DNA from: Lysobacteraceae bacterium NML93-0793
GTDB taxonomy: Bacteria > Pseudomonadota > Gammaproteobacteria > Xanthomonadales > Xanthomonadaceae
NCBI GenBank assembly: GCA_002324875.1
Contig: NTJG01000006.1
Span: 186,001-250,000 of the forward strand
Length of the DNA: 64,000 nt
Direction: 5' to 3'
Below, in pieces: positions 1-7,987 of this stretch; positions within the stretch are counted from its first letter, which is position 1; the number at the start of each line of letters is the position of its first letter. The notes beneath the pieces are model-generated. The model was not told where the DNA came from. It was given only the letters and a program-made list of their open reading frames with translations, and did not search any database. Both the position numbers and the translations under genes were made by a program.

Positions 1-201
1 CAGCGCTTGCCAGGGCGACGCGCGCAGGCCAGCCCACGGCAGGCCGTCCATCTGCGCGGCTGCACGGCGCAGCAGGACGTCCAGGGCGTCGCCGTCCGCC
101 GGCAAGGCGCCGCCGTAGCCTGACGCCCGTGCCTGCAGCTCTGCGCGCGTGGCGTAGCTGTCTGCGTTGCCCGCGCCGGCGCCGGTCTCAAGCGTCAGCA
201 T
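1..201 (-). CDS. Partial phage DnaT-like / head-connector protein
   Basis: Only the first 67 residues are inside the window; the C-terminus lies beyond position 1. The protein begins MLTLETGAGAGNADSYATRA and continues with an LLRRAAAQMDGLPW stretch. This opening resembles the phage family annotated as DnaT-like ssDNA-binding or head-tail connector proteins, usually encoded just after the major capsid gene. The ATG at 199-201 overlaps the 3' end of the upstream gene by 14 bases, so the two are translationally linked. Assignment rests on the N-terminal pattern and position only. Confidence 0.6.
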   Translation of the reverse strand, partial: MLTLETGAGAGNADSYATRAELQARASGYGGALPADGDALDVLLRRAAAQMDGLPWAGLRASPWQAL

Positions 202-427
202 TGCGCGCCCTTGGGGTGACGTGCGTGGCGTAGTAGCCGCCATCGGTGCGCACCGGAATGTAATCGAAGCGGTCGCCGATCTCCGGGGCCGGGCCGCGCA
301 GCTCGCGCTTGTGCAACAGCACGTTGCCGCGGCCGTACTCGGGCGCGAGGAAGCCGTGCGAGCCAGCCCAGTGAATGATGCGGCCGGTTTCGTGGCCGGC
401 CGTGTCGGTGTCGTGTTCTCGAATCAT
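188..427 (-). CDS. Small cold-shock-domain-like protein in the capsid module
   Basis: The product has 79 residues. Residues about 16-72 follow the cold-shock OB-fold layout: GRIIHWAGSHGFLAPE aligns with the G-x-V-K-W-F-N-x-x-K-G-F-G-F-I start, GNVLLHKREL with D-V-F-V-H-x-S, then GDRFDYIPVRTDGGYYATHV with the closing strands. The first RNP-type aromatics are partly replaced, so nucleic-acid binding is uncertain. It lies 76 bases after the capsid gene and overlaps the next gene by 14 bases, so it belongs to the head operon. A head decoration or connector role is equally possible. The domain reading comes from visual alignment. Confidence 0.6.
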   Translation of the reverse strand: MIREHDTDTAGHETGRIIHWAGSHGFLAPEYGRGNVLLHKRELRGPAPEIGDRFDYIPVRTDGGYYATHVTPRARNADA

Positions 428-503
428 GGGTGTATCCCCAAGCGGCCGGCGCAGGAAGTTGGGGGGCCCCGCCAGTGCGGGCAACCTGCGCCGGCCATGA
501 CGG

Positions 504-1484
504 TCAGCCGTGGCGGAGGAACGCCAGCGGCACGTTCTTGCGCTCGGCCACGCGCGTCCAGTTCGACGCGAGCGCGAGCTCGCCGATCGACGGGCTTTCC
601 AGGGCGACGCTGGCATCGGTGAAGCTGAAGCCGGCCGGATGGATCGCGATGTTGGCGCGGGTGTGCAGGATCTGCTGGCCACCGCCGTTGCCGGCGCCGG
701 GGCGGTTCTCGATCTCGGTGCCCTCGGCGATGCGCGGTGCGGTCATGCCATAGGCGACCGCGCCAGGCCCGAACAGCACCGACGTGTAGATCGGCGCGTC
801 GGGGTCGGTGCGGTCGACGGTCGACAGGTCGTCGACGATGACGGCCATGCCGCGGAACGTCTGGATGAAGCCGCCGCGCGAGTCCGGGACGGTGGCGATC
901 AGGTCGTTCTTGAGCGCCAGCGCGTAGGTGTCGGAGTGCATCGCGATCGCACGCAGGTCGCGCATGGCATCGCCCAGCGTGGCCGCGGCATCGATCACCG
1001 CAGTGGCACCGAAGGCACCGGACGCGGTGAACAGCATGTCGCCGCCATCGTTGGCGATGTTGTCGGCAAGTACGCCATTGAGCGACGCGATCAGGCGACG
1101 CTGCAGCTGTCGGGTCCAGTAGGCGGTGGTGCGGTTCTGGATACGCGCCAGGGCATCGCTGCCGGCCAGCTCGGAGGCGAGATTCATCGCCGACCAGGAC
1201 TGGTGCAAATAGCTCTTGCGGACCTTGTAGGACGTGCTGCCCAGCTTGCGCGGGACGGCCTCGTCGTCTGGGTCGTCGTTGACGATGTTGGCTTCGTCGT
1301 TGCCCAGGTCGAGCCACACCGGCACGGTGAAGCGGTCGGCGCCAGCACGCAGCTGCGCCTCGATCTCGGCATTGCGGGACATGACGCCGGACGTGACGAG
1401 CTCGGAACGCTCGGCCGTGTTCTCGACGACATAGGAGGTAAAGGAATCGGGTACGACAACATCGGAAAGGCGAACTGTCGCCAT
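504..1484 (-). CDS. Phage major capsid protein
   Basis: The product has 326 residues starting MATVRLSDVVVPDSFTSYVV. The sequence resembles coat proteins of tailed phages of the Gp13/P22-coat-like type: a VLEN/VVENTAER helix near the N-terminus, a DLGNDEANIVNDDP segment, a long helical QRRLIASLNGVLADNIA spine region, a LFGPGAVAYGM strand and a C-terminal I-domain-like end. No catalytic motif is expected. ATG at 1482-1484 was chosen over an in-frame start at 1592 because the extra 36 residues are arginine/proline-rich and unlike any capsid, and GAGG lies before this ATG. It follows the scaffold gene after a terminator-like hairpin. Confidence 0.8.
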   Translation of the reverse strand: MATVRLSDVVVPDSFTSYVVENTAERSELVTSGVMSRNAEIEAQLRAGADRFTVPVWLDLGNDEANIVNDDPDDEAVPRKLGSTSYKVRKSYLHQSWSAMNLASELAGSDALARIQNRTTAYWTRQLQRRLIASLNGVLADNIANDGGDMLFTASGAFGATAVIDAAATLGDAMRDLRAIAMHSDTYALALKNDLIATVPDSRGGFIQTFRGMAVIVDDLSTVDRTDPDAPIYTSVLFGPGAVAYGMTAPRIAEGTEIENRPGAGNGGGQQILHTRANIAIHPAGFSFTDASVALESPSIGELALASNWTRVAERKNVPLAFLRHG

Positions 1485-1635
1485 GGTGGGAGTCCTCGGA
1501 ATCAAAGGGGATTCGGATGCGCTTGGTCCGCAGGACCGTGCGTTGCCCCCACCAGGGGCGTGTCGCGTGTGGCGTGTGCGCCAGCCCCACAAGGGTTGGC
1601 GGTGTCCACGTCTCGAACACTACAAGAAGCGGGCC

Positions 1636-1674
1636 AAAAAGTCAAGCGGGACAGGCACTTACGCCCGTCCCGCT
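1636..1674 (-). terminator. Terminator-like hairpin between scaffold and capsid genes
   Basis: On the minus strand AGCGGGAC (1667-1674) pairs perfectly with GTCCCGCT (1645-1652), followed after four bases by a CTTTTT run at 1636-1641. It begins 7 bases after the scaffold stop codon. The form fits an intrinsic terminator or attenuator that would uncouple capsid from scaffold transcription. No matching promoter was recognised in the remaining 150 bases before the capsid gene. Confidence 0.6.
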
Positions 1675-1680
1675 CGGTGG

Positions 1681-2286
1681 TCAACGCAGGCCGTAGGGGC
1701 TCGCGGCGGGTGTGGCATCGGGCTTTGCTGTGGCCGCCGTGGCAGTGGCCCCGCGGACGCCGATCGCACCGCCGCCGCTGGCGCGTGAGCCAACCAGCAG
1801 GCGCGCGAATGCTTCGGCATCCGGCGACGACTCGGCGAGCTTGCGCACGTCCGCCGCGGTGAACATGGCCGGGCGCGGCTTCGCTTGCGCCTGCTGTGCG
1901 TCGGGCTTCTGCGTGCGCGCGTTGCCGCCGGTGTGCAGCGGCGCGCTGTCGGCCACCATCGCCGGCTTGCCCTCGGCATCGAGGATGGCGACGCGCCCAT
2001 CGGCGTCCAGCTCGAATCGGTAGTGACGCGCGAAGACCTGCCCGAACAGGTCGGCATCGATGGCCACGTCGCCCAGCAGCGACGCCACTGGGGCATCCAG
2101 GCGCAGGCTGCGCACCTCGGCGCGTGTGGCTTCCAGCTCGGCGCCTGTCGCCGCGGCGGCCTCCTGCGCTTCGGTGGCGGTCGCCTTCGCCGCTTTCAGT
2201 TCGCCCAGCAGCTCGGCGTTCTTCGCACGCAGACGCTCGATCTCGTTATGCAGGGCTTCGGTGGTGGTATCGGGAGGGTTGGTCAT
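1681..2286 (-). CDS. Phage head scaffold-like protein
   Basis: The product has 201 residues. Residues 8-62 form a strong coiled coil (EIERLRAKNAELLGELKAAK onward), followed by a small globular part around HYRFELDADGRVAILDAEGK and a low-complexity Ala/Gly/Thr tail. An N-terminal coiled coil and position directly before the capsid gene are typical of internal scaffold proteins of tailed-phage heads, which guide shell assembly and then leave. No protease domain is visible. The call is by layout and position, since scaffold sequences diverge quickly. Confidence 0.65.
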   Translation of the reverse strand: MTNPPDTTTEALHNEIERLRAKNAELLGELKAAKATATEAQEAAAATGAELEATRAEVRSLRLDAPVASLLGDVAIDADLFGQVFARHYRFELDADGRVAILDAEGKPAMVADSAPLHTGGNARTQKPDAQQAQAKPRPAMFTAADVRKLAESSPDAEAFARLLVGSRASGGGAIGVRGATATAATAKPDATPAASPYGLR

Positions 2287-2334
2287 GGGTTGGATCCTCG
2301 TTGGCGTTGGTAGGCTCTTGGGCCGGTTTTAGGC

Positions 2335-2627
2335 TCAATCGCATGCAAGTGATTGATTTTGCTGTGATATTGGCGGAGCGAATCTCCGCCATGTGGGAAA
2401 AATCCCTTATTTTTTAAGGACTTAGATGGGCGTGAAAGGCAGCCCGGGCGGGCCTCTCGCCCTGCACCTCGGTTCAATCCACGACCGGCGTGCAACCGCC
2501 GTGCAACCGATGTGCACCGCAGTGCAGACAGGTGGAAAAGTGCACACCGGTCGGTCCCTATGTAATAGGGACACCGGTGCAGCACCTTTTCGGGAAATGT
2601 GGAGAGCCCCGAACCGATGTGCAGCCC
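2335..2627. other. Noncoding tract with iteron-like repeats; candidate replication origin
   Basis: About 340 bases between the primase and scaffold genes hold no credible gene. GTGCA-type repeats start at 2490, 2501, 2512, 2522 and 2540, the first four spaced 11, 11 and 10 bases, about one helical turn. AACCGATGTGCA occurs at 2505-2516 and again at 2612-2623. The tract 2335-2420 is unusually AT-rich, ending in CTTATTTTTTAAGG, and contains the GGCGGAG/CTCCGCC inverted repeat. Iterons plus an AT-rich block beside a primase-ATPase gene match the layout of origins of satellites and plasmids. Function is inferred. Confidence 0.45.
2545..2579. repeat. Inverted repeat inside the iteron tract
   Basis: GTCCCTAT (2554-2561) and ATAGGGAC (2565-2572) are perfect inverted repeats around the loop GTA. 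The stem extends outward to CACCGGT on both sides with a two-base bulge. It could be an operator, a single-strand initiation site or a transcript hairpin. Confidence 0.6.
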
Positions 2628-4691
2628 TCATGCGGCAGCTGCGAGGTCGTCGACCAGGCCCAGCCCGATGACCGCCGCTCGGTTGGTTCGCCGTCCCAGC
2701 TCCTGACCGGGCAGCACTGTTCCCGCCTTGATCAGCCGCCGCATGGCCTCGCCCAGCTCTTTGCGGGACACACTGCAGTCGAGCTCGTAGCTCGCCAACA
2801 CCTTGGGCAGGTAATTGCCCGCCTGCGGCTTCTCGGATGTGTTGAGGCCGATCTCCAAGAGCTTGCGCAGCCCGGCGATCACAACGCCCTCCACCTCGGC
2901 ATGGCGATTGCCACGCTCCACGGCGTCGGCAAGCGTGCACGCGCCACCGTCGAGCACGAAGGCGTTGTCGCTCCACCGCATCGCGACGGCGCCCTCCTGC
3001 TTGCCCCAATTGGCCTTAGGGCGTGACAGGAACACGCGCCCGGTTTTCTTGGTCCGTGCGGGGTTCACCGGGTCGGGCTCGACCTCGGCCTCCATGAACC
3101 AGCGGACGCGCACCGCGTTGTTCCAGGCCGCTGCGCCGTAATACTCGGCGCCGCTCTTGGGTGTATGCGCCAGCATCAGGACGGTCAGTTCGTGCGTCTG
3201 CGCGATCTTCGCCATGCGGTTGGCGAACCGGGTCGCGCTCGGCGTGTCGCTCAGGTCGCCGAGCATCATCTGCGCGAGGTTGTCGAGGATCAGCAGTTTG
3301 GGGCGGATGCGGGCCACCTCTGCTTCGACGTAGGCCAAGAATGGATGCTCGATCGGATTCCCGTTTCGATCGAACCCCATCAGCGTGCTGTCCATCCCGA
3401 CGCGGGACTGCAGGAACAGGCGACCGGCAAGGTCGATGCCGCTTTCGATGCCCAGTCGCGCATTGATCCCGCGCTGTCGACGGTGCAGCTCGTCGAGCGG
3501 ATCCTCGCAGTAGTAGCAAAGGACCGGTCCGGGTTCCTGCACGTTTCCGAGCCAATTAACGCCCGACGCCACCGCGGTTGCGATCTGCTGGGTTAGCAGG
3601 CTCTTGCCGACGCCACCGTCAGCGGCGAGCAACACCGGAACGCCGAGCGGCAGGTAATCGCCAATCACGGCGCGCCGCGGGGGCGGCTCGTCATCGACGC
3701 GAGCCATGTCCAGATATTCGCCATGTTCGGCATCGTTCGCAGCCGGGGCGGAAGCGGCCGGCGCGCTCCATTCGCCACTCCGCAGCTTCGTCAGGGCGCC
3801 GTCGAACATGCGGCGGAGCTCTCCGTCGGTCACTTCGCGCGTCCAGCGTCCGCGCTCGCGCTCGGCCAGCACCATGGCCCACGCTGCATCCTCGCTCGTG
3901 CCACGCGCCACCTCGCGCGCCATGCGCCCCGTGAGGTCCAGCGCGTCCGCGTGGCGGTCCACGTTCACCACAACGCCGGACGGGGCGTGTGCGATGGCTG
4001 GTGCGGCCTCCTTGGGCTTGACGGCCACCGCAGGGAACGCCGCGCGGATCGCTTCCGCCGTGTAAGGCAGCGCGCCCGACTCATGGATGATGCGAGCCCG
4101 AAACGGCTCGGCCTTGCGATGGATGAAGCCGGGGACGCGCATCACCCGCGGCCGGTCGCACACCGATGCGTCGGAGCCGTAACGCGCCACGATCGCCTCC
4201 TGCGTGGGCGTGAACTCGTCCAGCGGCAAACCGTCGACAAGCCAGTACACGTGATGCTTTCCCGGGCTCGACTCGACCATGATGTGCGGCTCGAGCGGGA
4301 ACGCGCCGGGCTCTGGCATCGGCGACGTTTTCGGCGGGTCGAAGTCAGCGAACACGGCGCGCACGCGCGTGATCTCCGCGGCCTTGTTGCCGCCTTCGTT
4401 GACCACGACGTAAACGCCCCTGCCGCGGGCGTTGTCCCGCTGCAGGGCGTCGGCCACGGCGTCCAGGGCGCCCGGATGGTTGGCGCCGTGCCCCTCGCCG
4501 ATCTCTGGGAAGGTGCGGAAGCAAAACGCCTCTGCGCTCTCATCCAGCAGAGTCAGGAATCGCTCGGCCTCGGCGAAGTCGGGTTGCATCCGCTCTACCG
4601 CGGCGCTAGCCTTGGTATCGAAGCCGCTCGCTTCTGCGCTTTTCGAGACCCCGGTGCCCGCCGGGGTTTCGTGCGTCTGGGGGGCGGTCAT
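2628..4691 (-). CDS. Primase-ATPase replication protein (RepB-like primase + RepA-type helicase)
   Basis: The product has 687 residues in two domains. Residues about 60-240 look like a RepB-type primase-polymerase domain: VYVVVNEGG, then VFADFDP supplying acidic residues, IMVESSPGKHHVYWLV and the RPRVMRVPGFIHRK segment. Residues about 335-560 form a RepA/AAA_25 ATPase with Walker A ADGGVGKS near 358 and Walker B LLILDN near 467. Such fusions start replication of satellites, plasmids and some prophages. The ATG overlaps the preceding gene by four bases, so it is translationally coupled. An iteron-like tract follows directly downstream. Confidence 0.85.
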   Translation of the reverse strand: MTAPQTHETPAGTGVSKSAEASGFDTKASAAVERMQPDFAEAERFLTLLDESAEAFCFRTFPEIGEGHGANHPGALDAVADALQRDNARGRGVYVVVNEGGNKAAEITRVRAVFADFDPPKTSPMPEPGAFPLEPHIMVESSPGKHHVYWLVDGLPLDEFTPTQEAIVARYGSDASVCDRPRVMRVPGFIHRKAEPFRARIIHESGALPYTAEAIRAAFPAVAVKPKEAAPAIAHAPSGVVVNVDRHADALDLTGRMAREVARGTSEDAAWAMVLAERERGRWTREVTDGELRRMFDGALTKLRSGEWSAPAASAPAANDAEHGEYLDMARVDDEPPPRRAVIGDYLPLGVPVLLAADGGVGKSLLTQQIATAVASGVNWLGNVQEPGPVLCYYCEDPLDELHRRQRGINARLGIESGIDLAGRLFLQSRVGMDSTLMGFDRNGNPIEHPFLAYVEAEVARIRPKLLILDNLAQMMLGDLSDTPSATRFANRMAKIAQTHELTVLMLAHTPKSGAEYYGAAAWNNAVRVRWFMEAEVEPDPVNPARTKKTGRVFLSRPKANWGKQEGAVAMRWSDNAFVLDGGACTLADAVERGNRHAEVEGVVIAGLRKLLEIGLNTSEKPQAGNYLPKVLASYELDCSVSRKELGEAMRRLIKAGTVLPGQELGRRTNRAAVIGLGLVDDLAAAA

Positions 4692-5254
4692 TGGCGCACC
4701 CCCAGCAGGCGGCGGATCCGCCCGGCGAGTGCATACGCCTCGCGCGCGTCGTCGGCGTGCTGCATCCGGCTTTTCTTGTGCTCGTCAAAGGCCAGCGCAC
4801 CGACTAGGCCCTGAATGCGCTCCGCCATGTAGGCAGACCGGGCCAACTCGTCACGCGTAGGGCCGGCCCGCTTCTTTGCCGGTTTCCGCTTGGGCGGCAT
4901 CGACGCCTGCAAGAACAGCGCAGCGCCGGCGCGCTCGCTGTAGTCGGGCGACTTGAGGTTGGCGGTCGCGTCCTTGCGCAACTGGGAAAGCATGGCGCGC
5001 CCTGCCGGCGAACTGCGCAGCACACGTACCGCGTCGGGCAGCATGTGCGCCGTGTGCTGCCGCCACTCTTCGCGAGTCAGCAGGCCGACAGCCATTTGCC
5101 AGTCCAGGCACAAGCCGAACGCATCCAGCCATGCGGCGTCGTCTCCAGCAGCCTGTGCGGCATTCAATGCGTCATACGCGGACCAGAACGCGTCCTCATG
5201 CTCGGGCGTGAGCTGCGGCTCGACCTGGTGCAGCGGGATCACGGCGGCGCTCAT
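4688..5254 (-). CDS. Conserved mobile-element protein of unknown function
   Basis: The product has 188 residues and I do not recognise its family. It is soluble, with an acidic helical first half (EHEDAFWSAYDALNAAQAAG), a middle with LLTREEWRQHTAHML, a basic linker PPKRKPAKKRAGP near residue 120, and a helical C-terminus. No membrane segment or signal peptide is visible. It overlaps the AlpA-like gene by four bases on one side and the primase gene by four on the other, so the three genes form one tightly coupled unit. A replication accessory role is a guess from context. Confidence 0.7.
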   Translation of the reverse strand: MSAAVIPLHQVEPQLTPEHEDAFWSAYDALNAAQAAGDDAAWLDAFGLCLDWQMAVGLLTREEWRQHTAHMLPDAVRVLRSSPAGRAMLSQLRKDATANLKSPDYSERAGAALFLQASMPPKRKPAKKRAGPTRDELARSAYMAERIQGLVGALAFDEHKKSRMQHADDAREAYALAGRIRRLLGVRQ

Positions 5255-5478
5255 GCCGACACCTCGCGATTCTTGCTCTGGGAATCAAGCCAGGCGCGCA
5301 CCTCTCCCAAGCGCCAGACATTCATTTTCCCGCCGTCCAGCTTCATGGGGCGGGGGAAGCTGCCGTCGTTCACGCGGCGCCACAGCGTGACCTTGGAGTA
5401 GGGGACCGGGCCAGCGGGCAACAGCAGATGACGCGTATCGATCAGCGCGCTATCGGGCAAATGGTCGAAATTGTTCAC
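5251..5478 (-). CDS. alpA: AlpA-family regulator / excisionase
   Basis: The product has 75 residues with the MerR-like winged helix-turn-helix of AlpA proteins: LLLPAGPVPYSKVTLWRRVN, then GSFPRPMKLDGGKMNVWRLGEVRAWL. These proteins activate integrase expression or help excision in P4-like elements and PICI-type satellites. The start is GTG at 5476-5478, supported by AAGGAG about 10 bases upstream. Its stop overlaps the next gene by four bases. The nested palindromes at 5519-5580 lie just upstream and may be its operator. Confidence 0.85.
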   Translation of the reverse strand: MNNFDHLPDSALIDTRHLLLPAGPVPYSKVTLWRRVNDGSFPRPMKLDGGKMNVWRLGEVRAWLDSQSKNREVSA

Positions 5479-5777
5479 GGCGGTGTCTCCTTTCGGTGAC
5501 CTGCGCCGGCATAGAAAAGGGGCCGGCGCAAGCGAGTGACCGCAGCAATTGCTGCGATACCTGCTCAGAACGCCGGCCCCCTGGGCCTATTTCCCTTGAG
5601 TACTACGTGATGACGGATATCCACCCCGGCCCCAGGCCGCACGGCATCCCGCCGTGGTCACACTGCCCCCTCAAGGAAGCGAATCAGATTTTCAGGTGTG
5701 GGCGGAAATAGAACTCCTGCGATCGCGACGTGGTGCCGCGTGTTTCAAGTGTTTCCTTGTCGCTACTGGGTGTCAAC
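5479..5777. other. Regulatory intergenic tract, no gene seen
   Basis: About 300 bases separate the AlpA gene from the small gene after the integrase. The promoter of the alpA-primase operon must lie here. The nested inverted repeats at 5519-5580 are the main feature. I saw no convincing coding frame. Confidence 0.5.
5519..5580. repeat. Nested palindromes upstream of alpA
   Basis: An outer perfect inverted repeat GGGGCCGGCG (5519-5528) / CGCCGGCCCC (5571-5580) encloses a perfect 16-base palindrome CGCAGCAATTGCTGCG (5541-5556). The arrangement could be an operator, a recombination-directionality site or a transcript fold. It lies 40-100 bases upstream of the alpA start. Confidence 0.65.
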
Positions 5778-5951
5778 CTAACTGCCGATCATCGCCGCTT
5801 GCGCCTCCTGCAGCTTCTCGGCGATGACGCTGGCAACGGTGCGCATGTGCTTGATTTGGTCCTCGGCGACGTCTCCGATCTGTGCCAGCAGCTCGGCAAG
5901 CGCGGTCGCTTCGTGGATGCGAAGGGTGGCGGTGTCGTGGTCAATGCTCAT
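5778..5951 (-). CDS. 57-residue helical protein downstream of integrase
   Basis: ATG at 5949-5951 preceded by an AAGGA Shine-Dalgarno about 9 bases upstream, ending at TAG (5778-5780). The peptide begins MSIDHDTATLRIHEATALAE and is almost wholly amphipathic helix, ending QAAMIGS. It starts 15 bases after the integrase stop on the same strand. No family is recognised. It may be a small element regulator. Confidence 0.5.
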   Translation of the reverse strand: MSIDHDTATLRIHEATALAELLAQIGDVAEDQIKHMRTVASVIAEKLQEAQAAMIGS

Positions 5952-5966
5952 GGGTGCGATTCCTTG

Positions 5967-7193
5967 TTATGCCTGTCGGCGGATGGGTGTCACGTTGCCG
6001 ACAGCCGGCGCCGTGTCGATGAAGGTGGCCCAGTCGGCCATCATGTTCGCGCGCTTGGCGAGTGCATCGCCGCGGCGGTAGGACGCTTCCACCTTGTCTC
6101 GCAGCGTGTGCGCCAGCGCCATTTCCGCCACGTCGCGGGGGTAGTTGGTGCGATCGCCTGCCCAGTCTCGGAAGGTGGACCGGAAACCGTGCGGCACCGC
6201 ATCGACCTGCATGCGCTTCATCACGGACAGCAGAGCCATGTCGGATAGCGGTTGCCCCTTGCTGTTGGGGAATACGAGCTCCGTGCCCGCGAAGCGGGGC
6301 AGGGCGCGCAGCAGAGCGATGGCAGGCGCTGACAGCGGCACACGGTGTTCCTTGCGTGCCTTCATGCGCTCGGCCGGCACGGTCCAGGTTGCGCTGTCCA
6401 GGTCGATTTCCGCCCAGGTGGCGCCGCGCACTTCGCCCGATCGCGCCGCGGTCAAGATGGCGAGCTCCAATGCGCGCGCCGCCATGCCCTCGCGGGCGCG
6501 CAGGGTGAGCATGAAGCCGTGCATGGCATCCACGGGGAGGGCGGCGTGGTGGCGCACCTCGCGCACCTTTGACGGCGTCGCCATCAGTTTGTCCAGGTGG
6601 CCGCGCCACCGGGCCGGGTTGTCGCCATCGCGCGCGCCGTAGGCTTTCGCCCAGTCCAGCACCGCTTCGATGCGCTGGCGCACGCGGGAGGCCGTCTCGG
6701 TCTTCGTGCGCCAGATGGGGGTCAGCACCTCGACGACGTGTGCCGTGGTGACATCCGCCACGGGGATCTTGCCGATGTAGGGGCTCGCGTACGTCTCCAG
6801 CGTGCGGGCCCACTGCGCGGCGTGTTTCGCGTTGGCCCACTCGGGCGACTTCGCCGCGATCAGCCGGCGCGCCGCTTCGTCGAACGTCAGCACGTTGGAG
6901 TCGGCAAGGGATGCGCGCCGGTCCCGTTTGTCCTGCAGCGGGTCGCCGCCGTTGCTTACGCTCACGCGCATGGCCTGTGCTTTCCGGCGAGCCTCAGCGA
7001 GCGACAATTCCGGATAGGCGCCAAGCCCGATGGTGCGCCGCTTCTCGTTGATTCGGATGCGAAGGACCCAGGAGCGTGCGCTATCCCCGCGGATCTGAAG
7101 CAACAGGCCATCGACACCGCCGACGGCGTGCGCTCCGTCCTTCGACAGCTTCTCGACAGCCTTCGCCGACAGCTCTTTGGCCTTCTTGGGCAT
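5967..7193 (-). CDS. int: Tyrosine recombinase, P4-type integrase
   Basis: The product has 408 residues. Residues 1-90 form the DUF4102 arm-binding domain of P4/CP4-57 integrases (GVDGLLLQIRGDSARSWVLR, then TIGLGAYPELSLAEARRKA). The core-binding domain follows at about 100-195. The catalytic set is present: Arg in AARSGEVRG near 252, H-x-x-R in HGFRSTFRDW near 335, His in LAHT and the nucleophile Tyr in SYRRGD near 370. ATG at 7191-7193 is chosen over an in-frame TTG at 7211 because AGGTGGG precedes it. It marks the outer end of the element. No tRNA gene or repeat serving as att site was found beside it. Confidence 0.93.
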   Translation of the reverse strand: MPKKAKELSAKAVEKLSKDGAHAVGGVDGLLLQIRGDSARSWVLRIRINEKRRTIGLGAYPELSLAEARRKAQAMRVSVSNGGDPLQDKRDRRASLADSNVLTFDEAARRLIAAKSPEWANAKHAAQWARTLETYASPYIGKIPVADVTTAHVVEVLTPIWRTKTETASRVRQRIEAVLDWAKAYGARDGDNPARWRGHLDKLMATPSKVREVRHHAALPVDAMHGFMLTLRAREGMAARALELAILTAARSGEVRGATWAEIDLDSATWTVPAERMKARKEHRVPLSAPAIALLRALPRFAGTELVFPNSKGQPLSDMALLSVMKRMQVDAVPHGFRSTFRDWAGDRTNYPRDVAEMALAHTLRDKVEASYRRGDALAKRANMMADWATFIDTAPAVGNVTPIRRQA

Positions 7194-7381
7194 TGCCCAC
7201 CTACCTACCAACCGGAGTGAGATTCAACGGTAGGAGGTGAAGTGCGGTGGAATCAACCTAACCGCAAAAAACAGGGGTTTCTGTGCGCATTGGAACGGTA
7301 TGAAAGGCCCAAATAGCAGCCACTCTCTCCGCCAACACCGGGTCGCGATCGCCGATGTTGGTCCATCTGCAGCCATTGGCG

Positions 7382-7879
7382 TCAGCTCAGCGCCGACGGT
7401 TCGTCGTAAGGCAGGTGGACGGCCCCCGCGGCGCTCAGCGCCGCTTCTGCGCGCTCGAGTGCCTCGCCCTCACCATCGATGACGATGAGGATGCGGCCGG
7501 CCTCGATCTCTTCCTCGAAGCGCCGACGGATCGGATCCGGCAACGAGGCACCGACCAGCGCGGACGCCCAGGTGCCCACTGCAGCGCCGCCGAGGGTGGT
7601 GAGCGCGACACCGGCGATGGTCAGTCCCAGGGGCGGGAACGCCACCGCAGCCAGGCCGGCCAACAAGCCGGTGGCGCCACCGAGGCCTGCGCCGCGCAGT
7701 GCGGCATGCTTGAAGTCGGTGGGCGCTTCCTTCTGATGCTCTGGCACCCGCTCGAGCTCGATGTCGGAGCGCGCGATCAGCGAAATGTCGTCGTCCTCGA
7801 TCCCGGCATCGCGGATGTCGCGGATCGCCGTCTGTGCGGCGGGCAGGCTCGATGTGCTGTACACGCGGCGGACTTTCAT
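7382..7879 (-). CDS. Glycine-zipper membrane-associated stress-type protein
   Basis: The product has 165 residues. The first ~45 residues (VRRVYSTSSLPAAQTAIRDI) and the last ~50 (RILIVIDGEGEALERAEAAL) form two halves of an alpha-beta fold like the YflT/DUF1269 group. They flank a glycine/alanine-rich hydrophobic hairpin (residues 65-115, GAGLGGATGLLAGLAAVAFP) of glycine-zipper type. Similar proteins occur widely in this family of bacteria and are linked to stress, without known biochemical function. It is the first gene outside the mobile element and looks chromosomal. Confidence 0.65.
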   Translation of the reverse strand: MKVRRVYSTSSLPAAQTAIRDIRDAGIEDDDISLIARSDIELERVPEHQKEAPTDFKHAALRGAGLGGATGLLAGLAAVAFPPLGLTIAGVALTTLGGAAVGTWASALVGASLPDPIRRRFEEEIEAGRILIVIDGEGEALERAEAALSAAGAVHLPYDEPSALS

Positions 7880-7987
7880 CGGGAGACGCTCCGGCGGATG
7901 GGACCGTGAGCGTCTGCCACGCGCCGTGGCGCGGCCGTGAACCGGGAGGCAACGGGTCGCGCCGGGCCGGTCGGATCTGCGAACGCG

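Noticed and set aside
1485..1592. N-terminal extension of the capsid protein
   Set aside because: The extra 36 residues are composition-biased, unlike capsid N-termini, and the internal ATG has a Shine-Dalgarno.
2490..2550. Short repeats as a CRISPR array
   Set aside because: Units are 9-11 bases with no spacers, far below CRISPR repeat length, and no cas genes are present.
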